Of a stretch of 64,000 nucleotides of DNA, positions 33,972 through 45,744 are shown one piece after another (the stretch's first letter is position 1; every line of letters starts with the position of its first letter). Below the pieces are notes generated by a model. That model searched no databases, was not told the DNA's origin, and saw only the letters and a program-made list of their open reading frames with translations. The DNA is from Acanthosepion pharaonis. Its lineage: Eukaryota; Mollusca; Cephalopoda; Sepiida; Sepiidae. Both the position numbers and the translations under genes were made by a program. The stretch spans positions 4,383,501-4,447,500 of the forward strand of contig CAHIKZ030001813.1 in NCBI GenBank assembly GCA_903632075.3, given 5' to 3'.

Positions 33972-35732
33972 TTCGTAAACTTTAGCCATCGTGAGTTCAG
34001 TTTCCAAAACCATAACAGCAATACCGAACATGCCAAAAACAAGGCAGTAGTCCGAGATACGTTTTCTCCTCTCATACAGGGCTTTTCTTTTGCCCAGCCT
34101 GTATCCGACGTTGGGCTTTTGACGTTGTTTATGAGGTTTGTCATCAACGTACCTGGGGTAATCGCTACCTCCGACCAAAGCTACGCCGACATCCTCGGAG
34201 GTGTAGCTCATTTTCGATGAGGTCGGGAGAGATTGCATTGAGGTTGGTTTTTGTAGTTGTTTAAAAGTGCCGATCGCCCCATTGACTCGCATGTAATCGG
34301 CGCCGATATCCGATAGAAAATCCTTCGCCTTGGGTTTACACTCTTCCCTCTGTCCTCCCCCTTCGTTTTGGCTTGGGCATTCATCCTCCGCCTGAGGCGA
34401 CCTATCTGGATGAAGTCTAGTGTGGGGAATGTTCTTCAACATGCTTAAGTGCGGAAGCTGGGTATTTTTATCTACTACGGATGGAGATAGTGCTGGCGGT
34501 GAGGAGGCGGAGGAGGAAGTCGAAGCAGGTTGAGGGGTGGAGGTGGAGGATGAAGAGGATGAAGAAGTTGATGAGGTGGGTGTTGTGTAGCTGGTGCTAA
34601 ACTGCTGCTGCTGTTGTTTGTTGTTCGCTGTGTTGGCAGCAGGCGCACCACTAAATGTGCGGGTCGCCAGCGTGGTGGTACTAACAAGACCGGCGATAGA
34701 GGCCGCCGGGCCTGTGCCACCGCTGGAAGAGGCAGCTGCTGACAGTGGCGACCTGCACGTGGGACTAACACTGGTGCTACTCGTAATACCGAAAGGACGG
34801 CCTGTAGTGATGCCACTTGAGCTGTTAACCGTAGTGCTGAGTGAAAGCGATATGCCGCTGTCGCCAAGAGGACTGTTGCCGCTGCTGGTCGAGGAAGTGT
34901 TAACGCCTGAGTTGTTTGTGTTTGTTGTTGCAGATCTTGTTGTTGAGGATGATGATGATGATGACGTAGAGTCGACGTTGCCGACCTTAGCGGCAGTGGC
35001 ACTCGGTAAATCATGAGCGATAGCCGTAATGCTACAAGTTGAAATGAAAGGTTTTAAGGGTGTGTAAGCAGCTGGGACAGGGGTACTTAATAAAGGGCCT
35101 GTATTGGTACGTCCAGTTATAAAGTTGTGCGAAAAATAATATTGGAAAGGGTAGAACTGATCCGGTTGTTGTTGCCGAAAAGGTTTTCGCGATGTAAGGT
35201 ACTGCGAAAATTGGTAAGGAACCGATTGGGGACAGAGTGGTGGTTTAGAAACATGGCCTGAACTCCTGGCTCCCGGAGGTGGAGGCACTGGTTTCAAATG
35301 ACTGCCACTGTGTGTCGGTTTTACTGAGACCACTAGCGGTTTGGAAGGCGAAGAGACAGCGGCCGTACTGACTATACTGCTAGTTTTGTTAGCAGAGTTA
35401 TTCGAAGTGTTGCTAGTGTTGGAACTGATATGATGCAGGTGCAGAAACGGCGAAGTTCCTCGATTGCCGTGTGTATAGCTCTGCAATTCTATGTCTGGAG
35501 ATGTGTAGGCCCTGTTGATACGTCCGTCGCTGCAGTCGGTAGAATCAAGGGAGAGCTTATGACAATCGCGACCGCCTCCCTTTTCCATGTCATCTTTTTC
35601 CACTTTCTCCACAGAAGAGTAGTCATCCTTCGGAGTAACGGTGCGTTTGCTTGCTGTATTTTCTCGAAGTAACTGCTCCTTCGAATCAATTCTCGTATTC
35701 TCATTGGCTGGTTCTACCATCACTACCGACAT
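33969..35732 (-). CDS. KCNN: SK-type calcium-activated potassium channel, first coding exon (partial gene)
   Basis: This exon encodes the cytoplasmic N-terminus and helix S1 of a small-conductance Ca2+-activated K+ channel, a plasma-membrane channel gated by bound calmodulin that shapes after-hyperpolarisation. Residues 542-588 carry the family hallmark before and within S1: the basic stretch GKRKALYERRKR (547-558), then the hydrophobic S1 DYCLVFGMFGIAVMVLETEL (561-580). Residues 1-540 look disordered: an acidic/basic head (1-60), a four-proline run (150-153), poly-Ser (255-263), a five-Gln run (373-377) and Ser/Thr-rich tracts (385-410). The start is the Met at 35732; an in-frame TAG lies four codons upstream. 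The reading frame stays open for six codons past the donor, but AAG/GTAAAT and family homology place the exon end at 33969, phase 0. S2-S6, pore and calmodulin-binding exons were not found in the window. Upstream 5' UTR exons are possible. Family assignment is strong; the exact start is likely. Confidence 0.93.
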
Positions 35733-35890
35733 TGTTAATTTCTATTCTGCAGATTGTCACGCTTAGTGGGTTTGGGTGGAGGATCGATAATATGGTTCTA
35801 GCGCCTTTTCCTTCTCCTCCTCCTGCTACTACTCCACCTACAGACGCTGAGACATTCACGTGGTCAAGTCCGTTGTGAGATGATGGCCTT
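35733..35890 (-). other. Probable 5' UTR / upstream region of the SK exon
   Basis: This stretch directly upstream of the SK start is less AT-rich than its surroundings and includes a purine-rich (on the minus strand) GGA-type tract. The minus strand has a CTGCAG about 20 bases before the ATG that could be a 3' splice acceptor, and a T-rich tract followed by AG lies further upstream (about 35900-35960). Whether translation begins in a first exon or after a 5' UTR intron cannot be settled from sequence alone. No TATA box is obvious. Confidence 0.4.
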
Positions 35891-36659
35891 CACTGATGCA
35901 CACGCATATGTCACTTTTCAGTGGGGAAACAGAAGATTAAAAAAAAAAAAAAAAGGTGTGAGAAATTTTAATTAAAAAAGGAGAAAACAATTAAGATGGG
36001 AAGTTATTTTGACAACTTTTTTTTCTAGTTTCGTGTGTGTTTTCTTTTGTTATTTTCGTTGTTTTTGTGGTGCATGTTGTTTATTTTCTTGGTCTTTTAT
36101 TAGTCCAACAAAATCAAATTTCTTTTATTTTTTTATTTTTATTTTACCTTTTTTTTATCTGCTGGAACACACACAAAAGAAGCGATAGAAAAATCCAAAG
36201 AAAAAAAAATGTTAATATTTTATGTTCAAAATGAAAACACGAGTTAGAAAAAAATCATAAAGATTTGGAGAAAGGATGAGGGTTGGTGAGAGATAAAGCA
36301 TGAGGAGATATTAGAAATTACTTTTTAATTCTCTTAAAATAAATATGTTTATTTTTATCTTGTTTGTTTTAAGCCAAATTAAATGTACTTTCACGAGAAA
36401 GTAAAAAAAAAAAGGATTTATCTGCGAAAATCACCGATTAGAAAACTTAATGCGCTAAAAATTAAAATAAACTTTCATCTTTTTAATGTAAAAACATAAT
36501 ACAAATTTCCTGATTGATTACAGATATGTAGACATAATAATGTATATGCATACATACACATATAAATATATCCGAGTGAATAAAATATGCCTTCTCCTGC
36601 TAAACATAATACAAAATACAAAAATTAAAAAGTTTAGAAAAAATCATAATTCCAAGAAT

Positions 36660-36960
36660 ATATTAACTGTATATTAGCTGTGTTGAAACTTGAAATTTTA
36701 GCTCTGTTGATTAAATAGTAGCTGTATTGGGACTTTAAATATTAACTTTGTTGAGATTCTATATATTAGCTCTATTTAGATTCTAAATGTTAAGCCTATT
36801 GAAACTTTAAATATTAACTGTATTGAGATTCTAAATATTAGGTCTATTGAGTATCTAAATATTAGGTCTATTGAGATTCTAAATATTAGGTCTATCGAAA
36901 CTTTAAATATTACCACTACTGACACTTTAAATATTAGTTGTATTGGAACTTTAACGAAAT
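36660..36960 (+). repeat. 24-25-bp tandem repeat, about 11-12 units
   Basis: The unit TTAGGTCTATTGAGATTCTAAATA repeats with decay toward both ends; the three most alike units are near 36830-36895. It lies about 1 kb upstream of the SK exon. Confidence 0.85.
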
Positions 36961-37462
36961 TATTTACAACTTCATATACCTGTTTTTTTTTTTAAGAAAT
37001 TTTAAAAATTACATTTTCATTATATTTTTAATTCTGCAAACGGATACACAAATATGCGAATAAAAAGAATCTTTTACATTATTTAAATTTTTATTACGGT
37101 AATAAAATCCATCACTTGTATTTGATATAATTTTATAATAATTTATTCATTAAAAGATTTCTTGGTAAACCTGTGAATTCTTATTAAACATCTCTTTTTG
37201 TTAGATATTATTTTTTTGTATGTATTTTTCTTGATTCTGCGAGATGAAAAACGATGCGCTACATTTGAAAATGAAAACGCGCTTTTATCAAAAATTTGTT
37301 CTCAGATTCGTCATCACAAAACCGACAACAACAAAAACCAAGACAGGAATGACTGTTGAAAAATAGATTTAAGAAAATATGAAAAGCGTGACATTGAATT
37401 GCCCCAAAATGTAATTTTTTTTAGGTATTGATTTATTATGAAAGGCGTGTTTAAAAAACTCC

Positions 37463-37467
<5 letters not shown>

Positions 37468-37520
<53 letters not shown>
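37468..37520. repeat. (TA)n microsatellite
   Basis: Pure TA. A (TCTA)n run lies at 37891-37943 and a (TTA)n run at 38537-38610. Confidence 0.95.
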
Positions 37521-37525
<5 letters not shown>

Positions 37526-37890
37526 TTATTTTTTGTGTGTGTATATGTATGAATATATGTGTGTGTATATATTATTTCTTGAAATAGTTATGTATATGCA
37601 ATTATGTCATTTTCAAGTGGATTTTATTATTTGCATGCATGTATATGCATGTACGAAGTATGTATGTATATGATATGTTTATATATTTAAATATAGTTTA
37701 TTTTTCTTTTCGACTCAAACTTTCATGATGTTTTTTTTTTTAACATTCTATAAGTATTTTAAGTATTAAATGCAGGAATTGTTTTATTTTGAGTTACTTT
37801 TTTTTATTTACATTTATCTATACTCAGCGAAAATGTTTCTTACGTAATGTCCATTCCCGCTGATCCTATCATATTTTCATGGGCAAATTG

Positions 37891-37943
<53 letters not shown>
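37891..37943. repeat. (TCTA)n tetranucleotide repeat
   Basis: About 13 tetranucleotide units; the same motif appears as (GATA)n at 9413-9437. Confidence 0.95.
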
Positions 37944-37944
<1 letters not shown>

Positions 37945-38536
37945 GATTATATATATAGCAGATAGTTATATACATATATAATAGATGTAGAGAGAGAGTG
38001 GGAGGGGGAGAAAGAGAAAGAGAAAGATAGACTGACAGACATATTGGATAAGCACTTACTTTTGAAACAAAGCGGAAGATGTCTGTAGTTTGGAAAATTT
38101 AAAGAAAACCAACGAGGAAGACAAGTAGCCTTCTTTTCAAAGAAATAATAATAATCACAAGAGATAAAACATAAATGGAAGAATGCAAACGAATTCCAAG
38201 AAAAAAAAAATTGATTCCGACTAACCAGCTGCTCTTTCGTCACTTTCTTTAAACAGACTGAAATTCTTGGTGCGTAAATTGAGTTAATATGATTTTCCCA
38301 GGCGGTGAGCGCTATTGGCTGGAGACAGAACTAAAATCATCATTCCGACTATTTCAACTTTAACTCTTTTTTTCTTTAAGTAGATAAACGCATTTTTGAT
38401 AAACGCATTTTTGATTAGCCCTTATATTATTACAATTACACCGCTGATTTCGTGATCATTGACCTAAAGTTTATTAATATTTATTAGTTGCTAGCGTTAC
38501 ATAAGTTCTGTAACTAAGACAATTTTCTGTATGTCT

Positions 38537-38537
38537 C

Positions 38538-38610
<73 letters not shown>
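38537..38610. repeat. (TTA)n repeat
   Basis: About 24 units with one break near 38571. Confidence 0.95.
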
Positions 38611-38611
<1 letters not shown>

Positions 38612-39529
38612 GCTTGTTACTGTTTTTGTTATTTTTTATTTTTAAAGCGCAGGAAAATCCAGATTTTAAAATAAATGATACTTTTATTTCTTTCAATTTT
38701 GGAAGAGTATGTTTCTGAAAAAGATATTAAATATGTAAAATATTTTTTTTTTATTAGAAACGGGAAGGGGAGTCCAGGAGAATAGGGAATAACATGGATA
38801 ACTTTTATAATACATGCATATAGGTACCAAAAATAGTTATAATGCCAATGTGAGGCAGTGGTAGAAAATCCATTGCAAATAAAGAAGAAAATGCGGTGAC
38901 GTTAAGGAAGTCGCACCAGCTGTTGATTTTTAGTACGTAATATTTCTGCATTAAGGATTTAGTCAGTTGTTGATTGTAAATCCTTTGTGAGTTTTCCGAT
39001 GACATTTTTTTTGCTGTCTCGTGTCCGTGTGTCCTCATCTATATATAGCCAGAGTCCGTGAACAATATCTGCGTGTCTGTAGGGGTTGGTTCGATAACAA
39101 GGAGAGAGAATGTGGTCTGTCAGAATATTTCGCCTTTCAGTAACTGCCTGAAAGCACAAGAAAATAAACACATAAATAAAGATGAAAATATGGACGATTC
39201 ACGCTACGACAAACAAACAAACAAACAAAAAAGCGGGAAATGGAAAGAAAGAAAGAAATGAAGAAGCGGGGAGCGTATAGAAAAGGAAAAAGAAAAAAGT
39301 TAAATATCATTGAAAAATAAAATAAAAAAGACCAAAAGAAAAAGAAGAAAAGAAAAAAATGTTAATGCGAGCAAAAGAGAGAAATATTAAAAAAATACAA
39401 AAAAAAAAAAAAAACAATTGAATGAAGAAAAGCTGAGAAGAGAATTATAATAGAAAATTAAAGGAAAGAACAGAACCCCCTACTGAATGTAGTAAAAGAA
39501 AGCGAGAAGAAAAGACAAAACATTAATTG

Positions 39530-39815
39530 TAAGAAGAGAGAATGTATGGTTGTCAACAAAACGAACCGCCCAACACGCGAATTACAAATGGTGGTACCAA
39601 AACCAAGCAAGTACCAAAATTTAAATATCTGGGTAGTGTTTTAACAGAGGACAGAAAATGCGACGCGGAAATTCGTAGGCGCATTGGGATAGCGAAAAAC
39701 TTAAGAAACTGGAAAATTAGAAAGACAGAAACAAGTTCTGAATTATTATGTAATATCTGTGGAACGAAGACTGAAATAAACAGTAAGGCAGTCAAACACC
39801 AAAAGACCAAAAAAA
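39530..39815 (+). pseudogene. RTE-like LINE internal piece
   Basis: Frame-shifted reading shows RRECMVVNKTNRPTRELQM (39535-39593), then a YLGSVLTEDRKCDAEIRRR block (39627-39684), ending in poly-A at 39810-39822. The A-run may mark an insertion-derived tail. Confidence 0.75.
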
Positions 39816-40374
39816 AAAAAAAGGTTTATGAGTCGGACGATTCACGCATCCTTCCAGTTAATAAATTAATCCATTGAAAATAAATATTAAACATTTTTCA
39901 ACCAATGGGTCGCGTTCCCGCCGGCGATAAAAAACAAAAACAAAAAGAAAACAACAAAAAAACAAAACCTGTTTCTTGATCCCTTTGAAGAGTAAATAAG
40001 CAAAGTTTCTAGAACAGACAAGTCAGTAAGGAGAAGAGACGGCAACATACGACAACAGTTCACGACGGCTCGGCTTAAATGAGATTCCTTTGCTCATTTA
40101 CCCGTCTTCCTCACCAAGGTACGAGACACTTACACTATTGTTCACCAAGCTGTGTAACACTTACACTTTCCTCCTCACTTTCTCCCTTGCCTATTTTTGC
40201 TCACACATACACGCAAAGAAATCAAATTTCTTTTCATTTTAACAAACAGCTACAAACAAGAAATTCAAGAATTCATACACGCTAAGAAAAATTTAGTTGT
40301 AAAAACACGAACATATTTTTTTAATATTTAAAAACCTTTCTCGCGTTTTTCTTTGTTGTGGGTTGATCCAAAAT

Positions 40375-40680
40375 CCGCAGCATATCAGTCCTTCAGTATG
40401 GCAGTGGATGCTGGAAAATTTTCTGACAAATGAAGAGGAGGCTTTAGGAAAGAGGAATGTGACTCTACAGAAGCAGGTGGGGGGGGCTACCATGCATTTA
40501 ATATGTGAGCAACGACGAAGTTTTAGGGAAAATGGAAGCAAAAGGGGTACTTATACTTAAAGTCAGAAAGAGGCATTTGAAATTTCTAGGGCACATAATG
40601 AAGAAAGAAGTCTTACAAAATATGACACTCACAAGACATACCAAAAACAAGAGGGACAGAGGAAAACGCCGCATATATAT
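40375..40680 (+). pseudogene. RTE-like LINE 3' piece ending in (TA)n
   Basis: VSNDEVLGKMEAKGVLILK and RHLKFLGHIMKKEVLQN are readable at 40500-40625. The copy stops inside a short TA tract, where a minus-strand Jockey-like piece begins. Confidence 0.78.
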
Positions 40681-40689
40681 ATATATATA

Positions 40690-41215
40690 TTAAGCATTCA
40701 ACACGCAAGGGGTTACAAAGTTGGAGCGAGAACAAAGAGGAGTGATAGAGGAAAGGATGAAGAGACGGTTAGGGGATAGATCAGGGCATCTGTAGACGTC
40801 GATTGACGTTACATTTGAATAGTTGGAGGTTATAGCTATCAGGAAAACAAGAAATGGAGAGGGGGTTCCACATGCGAGAAGTGCGAGACATGAAGCTATT
40901 GGAGTAGAAGAGACGGCTGCAGTTAACAGTTTAGACAGTGAAAGGGTGAGAGCGAGATGCCAGCTTAGTTGAACGCTTAAATTCATGAAGTCTGTGAACC
41001 AGCGAAAGGAGCTAATCGGAGCAGTTCCCGTGAATGTATTTGTAAAAGAAACAGAGGGAGGCAACGGCACGTCTGTGAAAGAGCGGCTGCCTACGAGATG
41101 TCAGATCAGGGCCAGTTACATTGCTTATCCGTCTTTGGATTTTATCAAGGACTTTGAGACAATTAGAAGGGGTTCCAGACCATATATGGCAGCAATAATG
41201 GCAAAAATGATGATA
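40690..41215 (-). pseudogene. Jockey/CR1-like LINE C-terminal piece, minus strand
   Basis: Minus strand contains PLPPSVSFTNTFTGTAPISS, FRWFTDFMNLSVQLSWHLAL and FKCNVNR-like text, with a readable frame of about 125 residues (40690-41070) that belongs to the region after YCCHIW in this LINE class. Confidence 0.75.
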
Positions 41216-41279
41216 ACATATATATGATTAGTAAAAAGTTTTTTTAAAATTTTGTCTTTGTTTTTAGAATTCTTTTCAA

Positions 41280-41580
41280 TAAAGATTCAAATGTAAACAG
41301 AAAAACTTCGTTAGAAATAGAGATAAGTTTACTGAACTTCTACGTAATACCAGTCCTCCTATATGGCAGTGAATGCTGGGCAATCTCCTCACAGATGAAG
41401 AAGAATCTTGAAGCAACTGAAATTTGATTATACAGAAGGATACTGAGAATAATATGGACTGAACATGACAGCAACGGCAAAGTTTTAGAAAAAAATGGAA
41501 ACAGAAAGGACATTTATAGTCCCATCAAGAAGAGACATTTGGAATTTCAACATATTGATAGTCACAGGTCAGATTGAAAG
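41280..41580 (+). pseudogene. RTE-like LINE piece merging into a purine tract
   Basis: Decayed KNFVRNRDKFTELLRN, an LIIQKDTENNMD block and an ETFGISTY block. At about 41580 it passes into a long GGA/GAA tract. Confidence 0.7.
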
Positions 41581-41810
41581 CAAGATGAAGTGGAGGAGGA
41601 GGGTGGGAAGAAGAAGAGGGGAAGGAGGCAGAAGAAGAGGATGAGGAGGAGGAGGAAGAAGAAAAGGATGAGGATGTGGAGTAGGAGGTGAAAGAAGAAG
41701 AAGAAGCGGAGGAGGAGGTGGAAGAGGGCGAGGAGATGGAAGAGGGCGAGGAGATGCAAGAAGTGGAGGAGGAAGAAGAAGAAGAAGAAGAAGAAGAAGA
41801 AGAAGAATCT
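41575..41810. repeat. Homopurine GGA/GAA tract of about 235 bases
   Basis: Nearly all A and G on the plus strand, in irregular GAG, GGA and GAA units ending in about nine GAA units. It grows out of the RTE-like text at 41575-41590. Confidence 0.92.
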
Positions 41811-41994
41811 GTATCAGTTGTAATAATAATATATTAATACCGGATATTCGTCTATTATGTTGTAAGAGTAACGTTTCCCGTAACTGTCCGAATTCTTTTT
41901 CCTAAGGAAGTTTTACTTAAAGATGCAGATGGTGTCTCGAATAATGGACATCATAAAATAAATGCTTACTTTCATGTATTTTACTTATAAAATA

Positions 41995-42225
41995 TAAATA
42001 CATACATATTAACTCATTTTTTCTCGTGTCCCTTAGCGACGTGGGCAGTCATTTGCTTTCTACAACTTCCTATTCTTTGTCGCACTTCATAAGGCTTGTA
42101 TTTTCACCATTCCTACCAGTCTTAGTTGTACCATCCATTTACACAAGTTCGTTATGTAAGCTGCTTCCTATTTCCCCATCTTGCCTTCAATATAACTTTC
42201 AATGCAAGCTCAAATCACTATATAG
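41995..42225 (-). repeat. RTE-like LINE 3' end, minus strand
   Basis: In reverse orientation the end block (GACTGCCCACGTCGCTAAGG) lies at 42030-42050 and the upstream TTACATAACGAACTTGTG block near 42140-42158. Confidence 0.62.
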
Positions 42226-42449
42226 AAACATAATTGTTTGAACAATTATTAAAATTAACGCATTTATTTCTCAGCATTTTCCTTATAACTGTTTCTCGTT
42301 TTCGTATAACTAATGTTTGTCCGGATAAAAGAATGGATTGGCTGAAACGTTGTGTTAATAATAACAAGTTATGTTGCGGATGTTAAAGACCCTTCTCAAA
42401 GCTTTCGTTTTCATGTTAGTTGCTTTCACAATGGTCGCCAATTCATCAT

Positions 42450-43140
42450 CTAATACAAGGAAAGCAAAGTAATCTTTGCAAAAGTCATATTAGACCAAAG
42501 ATAGAGTATTGCTTCCATGTTTGCCTCAAATCTGCCGAATCCTCACATTCTAGCCTTAGTAGAGTACAATATCATTTACGCTAAGGGCAACACTTATTGT
42601 ACAATCCTCAAAACTCTTTCCCACAGACGTAACGTTGCAAGCATATTACTACTCTGTCGCTATTTCCATGGCAAATGTTCTGATTACCCCCGTTCTCGAG
42701 TTCCGCTAATTTAGGCTTCACTGCTAGGACACATCATACTGCTTCCTTGAAGTCGAATCAGCCTCATTCCCCCCTTGTTCCAAATGTAAGAAGAAAGTTC
42801 CACTCAGACACTTTACTCCCCCAAAAAAAAACTGCCACTTTGCAGGATAGACTCTTGCGTGGGTGCTTCCCTGAACACCTTAATCCTGACCTCTTCAAGT
42901 CAAGTGTCAATCGTTATCTATTCTCAAGTCTTACCAACTTCTTTTCACACCGCATTCATCCTTACCATTTTGACTATGCTTCTTGCTTATGTCTCTTGAG
43001 TTTTGTATTGATGAGAATTAGTAAGAAAATTATGCATCAATACTCATTTCTTGGTATTATTTATGACTATTACTTGCGGGACATTGTAATAAAGTCACAG
43101 ATGACTTGTCCTGAAAAAGAATTTTAGAAGATTAAAAGCG
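42450..43140 (+). pseudogene. Jockey/CR1-like LINE C-terminal piece
   Basis: HIRPKIEYCFHVCLKSA (42490-42540), then VRRKFHSDTLLPQKKTATLQ, RLLRGCFPEHLNPDLFKSSV and NRYLFSS (42790-42930). Frameshifts lie between the blocks; the homologous intact text would read FFPRTA.LWNRLPRGCFPEHYN. Confidence 0.8.
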
Positions 43141-43739
43141 TACTTTTGCAGGCAATTTTTGCCCAGTATGAAAATAAAATTATTCCTCAGGTAAGGAAAT
43201 ACTTTGAGAACTTATTTCTACAGGAACTGCACAAAAGTTCCATTCCCGATCTTCTCCCCAAGACATGACTAAATAACTAAAGAGATTTTTTTTTATTCAG
43301 GTTAAGATTCTTTCAGCTTATCGTCGTCATCTCATTCAAAAAATTTGTGCATAGCTGTTTTTTGCGGAATCTTAAATAATATCTGGAATTTTGAAATAAC
43401 GTGCATCTTTTGAAGTGTTCCTTATCTATTAGGGCGTTGCAACTTTAGTATGTTTATTTTTTTTTTCTTCCATAAATTATTCTTTAAATCTGAACATGAT
43501 GTTATAATTGTTATTGTAATTAAAATTCAAGTAAAATGCAATTAGAATGTAACTTATGCTACTAAAGAAATGGTGACTATTATGTTGGTGTAGTCCATAG
43601 ATATTCTGTTCTTGAGGCATAGTGATAACACGACTTCTCACAACTCTAAACATTTCGAGGATCCTCGCAGAGTAAATGTTTGGCCGTTTTCTCGGGGTTT
43701 ACAATCTAGATATTAATTTCAATTTTCACTATGCGCTTT

Positions 43740-45260
43740 TTTTTTTTAGTTTTCTAGGTGTTCTACCAAGCAGAGCTATTACTCAAGAAATTACTTCTTT
43801 CTTTTATGTTCCATAGCCACTCCAGCTCCCTAACGAGATCCTGATATTTTTCTAACTTTTCCGTTTTTTTAGTCCTTTCATGTATCATACTGAACAGCAA
43901 AGTCAATAATTAGACACTTGCTGTTTTCCTTACCTAAAACAATAAATTTGGATCTTCGTGCTTCAATGACGTTATCTGGACAGATAAATCCCATAATATC
44001 ATTTGACTGCCATTTTACCACTGCCTTAGGCTGATGTTCACACACTTCTCTTTTACCCATAAGCGAAACTTACGGCGTACTTCCCAATGAAATTTCCTTT
44101 TAATCCAATGATGTCTCTTATACTCCTTCTATGCCAACATGGGCATTCAGCAAGTATGCTGTTAACTGTCATATCAGTTTGCCCACACATCCTACATTTG
44201 CTTTCTTCTTGAGACCTGTCTATGCTGGGCTTGATTACATTCATTCTAATAGCCTGCTCATGTGGTGCAAATAATAGCGACTCCGTTTCTCTCTTTAGAA
44301 AAATCATCGTTTACCCAAAGCCAACCCCCGAGTTCAGCAATTGTTTTAATCTGCTGAAAAAGTTGACCGTGAAGCTTTTTTTCTTTTTAACTTGTCATAC
44401 AACATCTTAATACTTCTTTGCTATAGTCACTGGTACAAAATATCGCGTTTCTAGATCCCCATTCACTCTACGTGCAGCTGTCATAAGCAATTCATGAGAA
44501 ATCATAACATAATTATCAAGTCCCAGAATAGCCAATGACACAACCTATCCAACACGGATTAAACCTCTCCCTCCTCACTTTATTGGAATATAGAATCTTT
44601 TGACATCACTTATGTGGAATCATAGCCTTATACATATTCATCAAATTACGTGCTTTTCTATGCTTCTACTGTAATTCTGCATTATTACAATTTAAAATGA
44701 TGCAGAATAGCGTAGCAAACAGTTGACCAAGTTTTAACTCTTTTCCTGATAGTTCTGCCATTTGGCTTTGTTTCAAGAATCTTCCTTACACGTGTGAAAT
44801 CCTCTCTTTTAAGTTTTTTCTTTCATTTCAGCGTGCTTCACTTCTTTGGTCTGTAGAATGCCATGATATTTATAGTTTTCTTCCTCTTTGAAAGATTTCC
44901 TGCTTTCTCCATCCGGTAATTGTATTCCCTTGATCTCATCTATATTTTCTCTCTTGGTACTTAGGGTGGCACATTTGTCAATACCAAATTAAATCCGAAT
45001 ATCCTCGCTGAACACATATGAATCGTCTAAATCAAAGAATCTAAAGCCTTTTTACTCGTGGCATACGAGCATCCTGTCGTCCATGAACAGTAAGGGGTGG
45101 ATTACTAGCAAATTCAAAGCCAACTTTTACACTCCGTAGAAGGTGTGTCAATGGAATCCAACACATGACAAAGATAAAAACGGCGAGGTATAACCGAGTC
45201 TCAAGGGCAGGATGAGTTCTTTAGCCTTTACTCGTGGTCCTCCTAGAGATGGGGTCGCGA
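43740..45260 (-). pseudogene. LINE with restriction-like endonuclease: RT C-terminus to endonuclease
   Basis: Minus strand, in order: FVMCLIPLTHLLR and GFEFASN, decayed LLFMDD catalytic box (near 45070), DIR..FGIDKCATLSTKREN (44990-44930), IQLPDGESRKSFKEEENYKY (44925-44865), then a decayed thumb. The zinc-finger-like CRMCGQTDMTVNSILAECP is at 44196-44140, DNVIEARRSKFIVLG (43975-43935) with the usual Pro-Asp replaced by Ser-Lys, CLIIDFAV (43915-43893), and EKLEKYQDLVRELEWLWN (43868-43815). The lost Pro-Asp means the endonuclease is dead. Confidence 0.82.
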
Positions 45261-45351
45261 TAAAGGCATTGGTAGTAATGCAACCTTAAATTCACTAACA
45301 TTCATATTATGAATGAAATATCTAATGAAAATACTGAAAATAACGGTGTGA

Positions 45352-45603
45352 ATGATACTAACCGCTGGTAAAGGTATTTCACCCGGCAGGTGTGCCATTG
45401 CAAAACAGGATGGGATCGGTCGTCATCCTACTAATGCTACAGTGAGGAGAACAAAGTGGTCTCAAGAAGTAATCAGAACTGTGACAGAATGTTATTATAG
45501 GCGTGAAACAACATTAACAGGATATAGAAAAAGAATTCATATGATCATGAAAGAGAAAGGCAAGTCCAATGTAAAAGGGAAAAGGCGTTTAGATCAAACG
45601 TGA
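45352..45603 (+). pseudogene. N-terminal fragment of a LINE polyprotein
   Basis: The block RRTKWSQEVIRTVTECYYRR, then TGYRKRIHMIMKEKGKSNV and RRLDQT, resembles the KW..E....V..CY......GYRKRM..IW.E.G....TEQRL.DQ segment near the N-terminus of the LINE class at 43740-45260. It lies on the opposite strand, so it is a separate insertion. The open frame starts within older sequence, so the Met is not meaningful. It abuts a (TTA)n run at 45605. Confidence 0.6.
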
Positions 45604-45744
45604 TTATTATTATTATTATTATTATTATTACGCCACTTAGAAAAGAGGTCTATTGAAGGAAAGGAAGAGAAAAGCTAGTGTTTAATAATGTTTAACAATA
45701 TTTCCACAGTATGTCTGTCTGTCTTCATTCAGTGTTTATTTAAT

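Larger units (their letters stand above)
35900..39525. other. Upstream flank of SK with arrays and microsatellites
   Basis: Apart from the arrays listed, AT-rich with many A and T runs; 39170-39480 is strongly A/G-rich. No exon recognised. Confidence 0.5.

Noticed and set aside
34475..35016. Long open frames overlapping the SK exon in other frames on both strands (179 and 140 codons)
   Set aside because: They are shadows of the SK reading frame, caused by its triplet-rich low-complexity sequence; no family match.
45352..45603. Small host gene
   Set aside because: The KW..E..CYYRR...GYRKR pattern fits a LINE polyprotein N-terminus better and no promoter or exon structure is visible.
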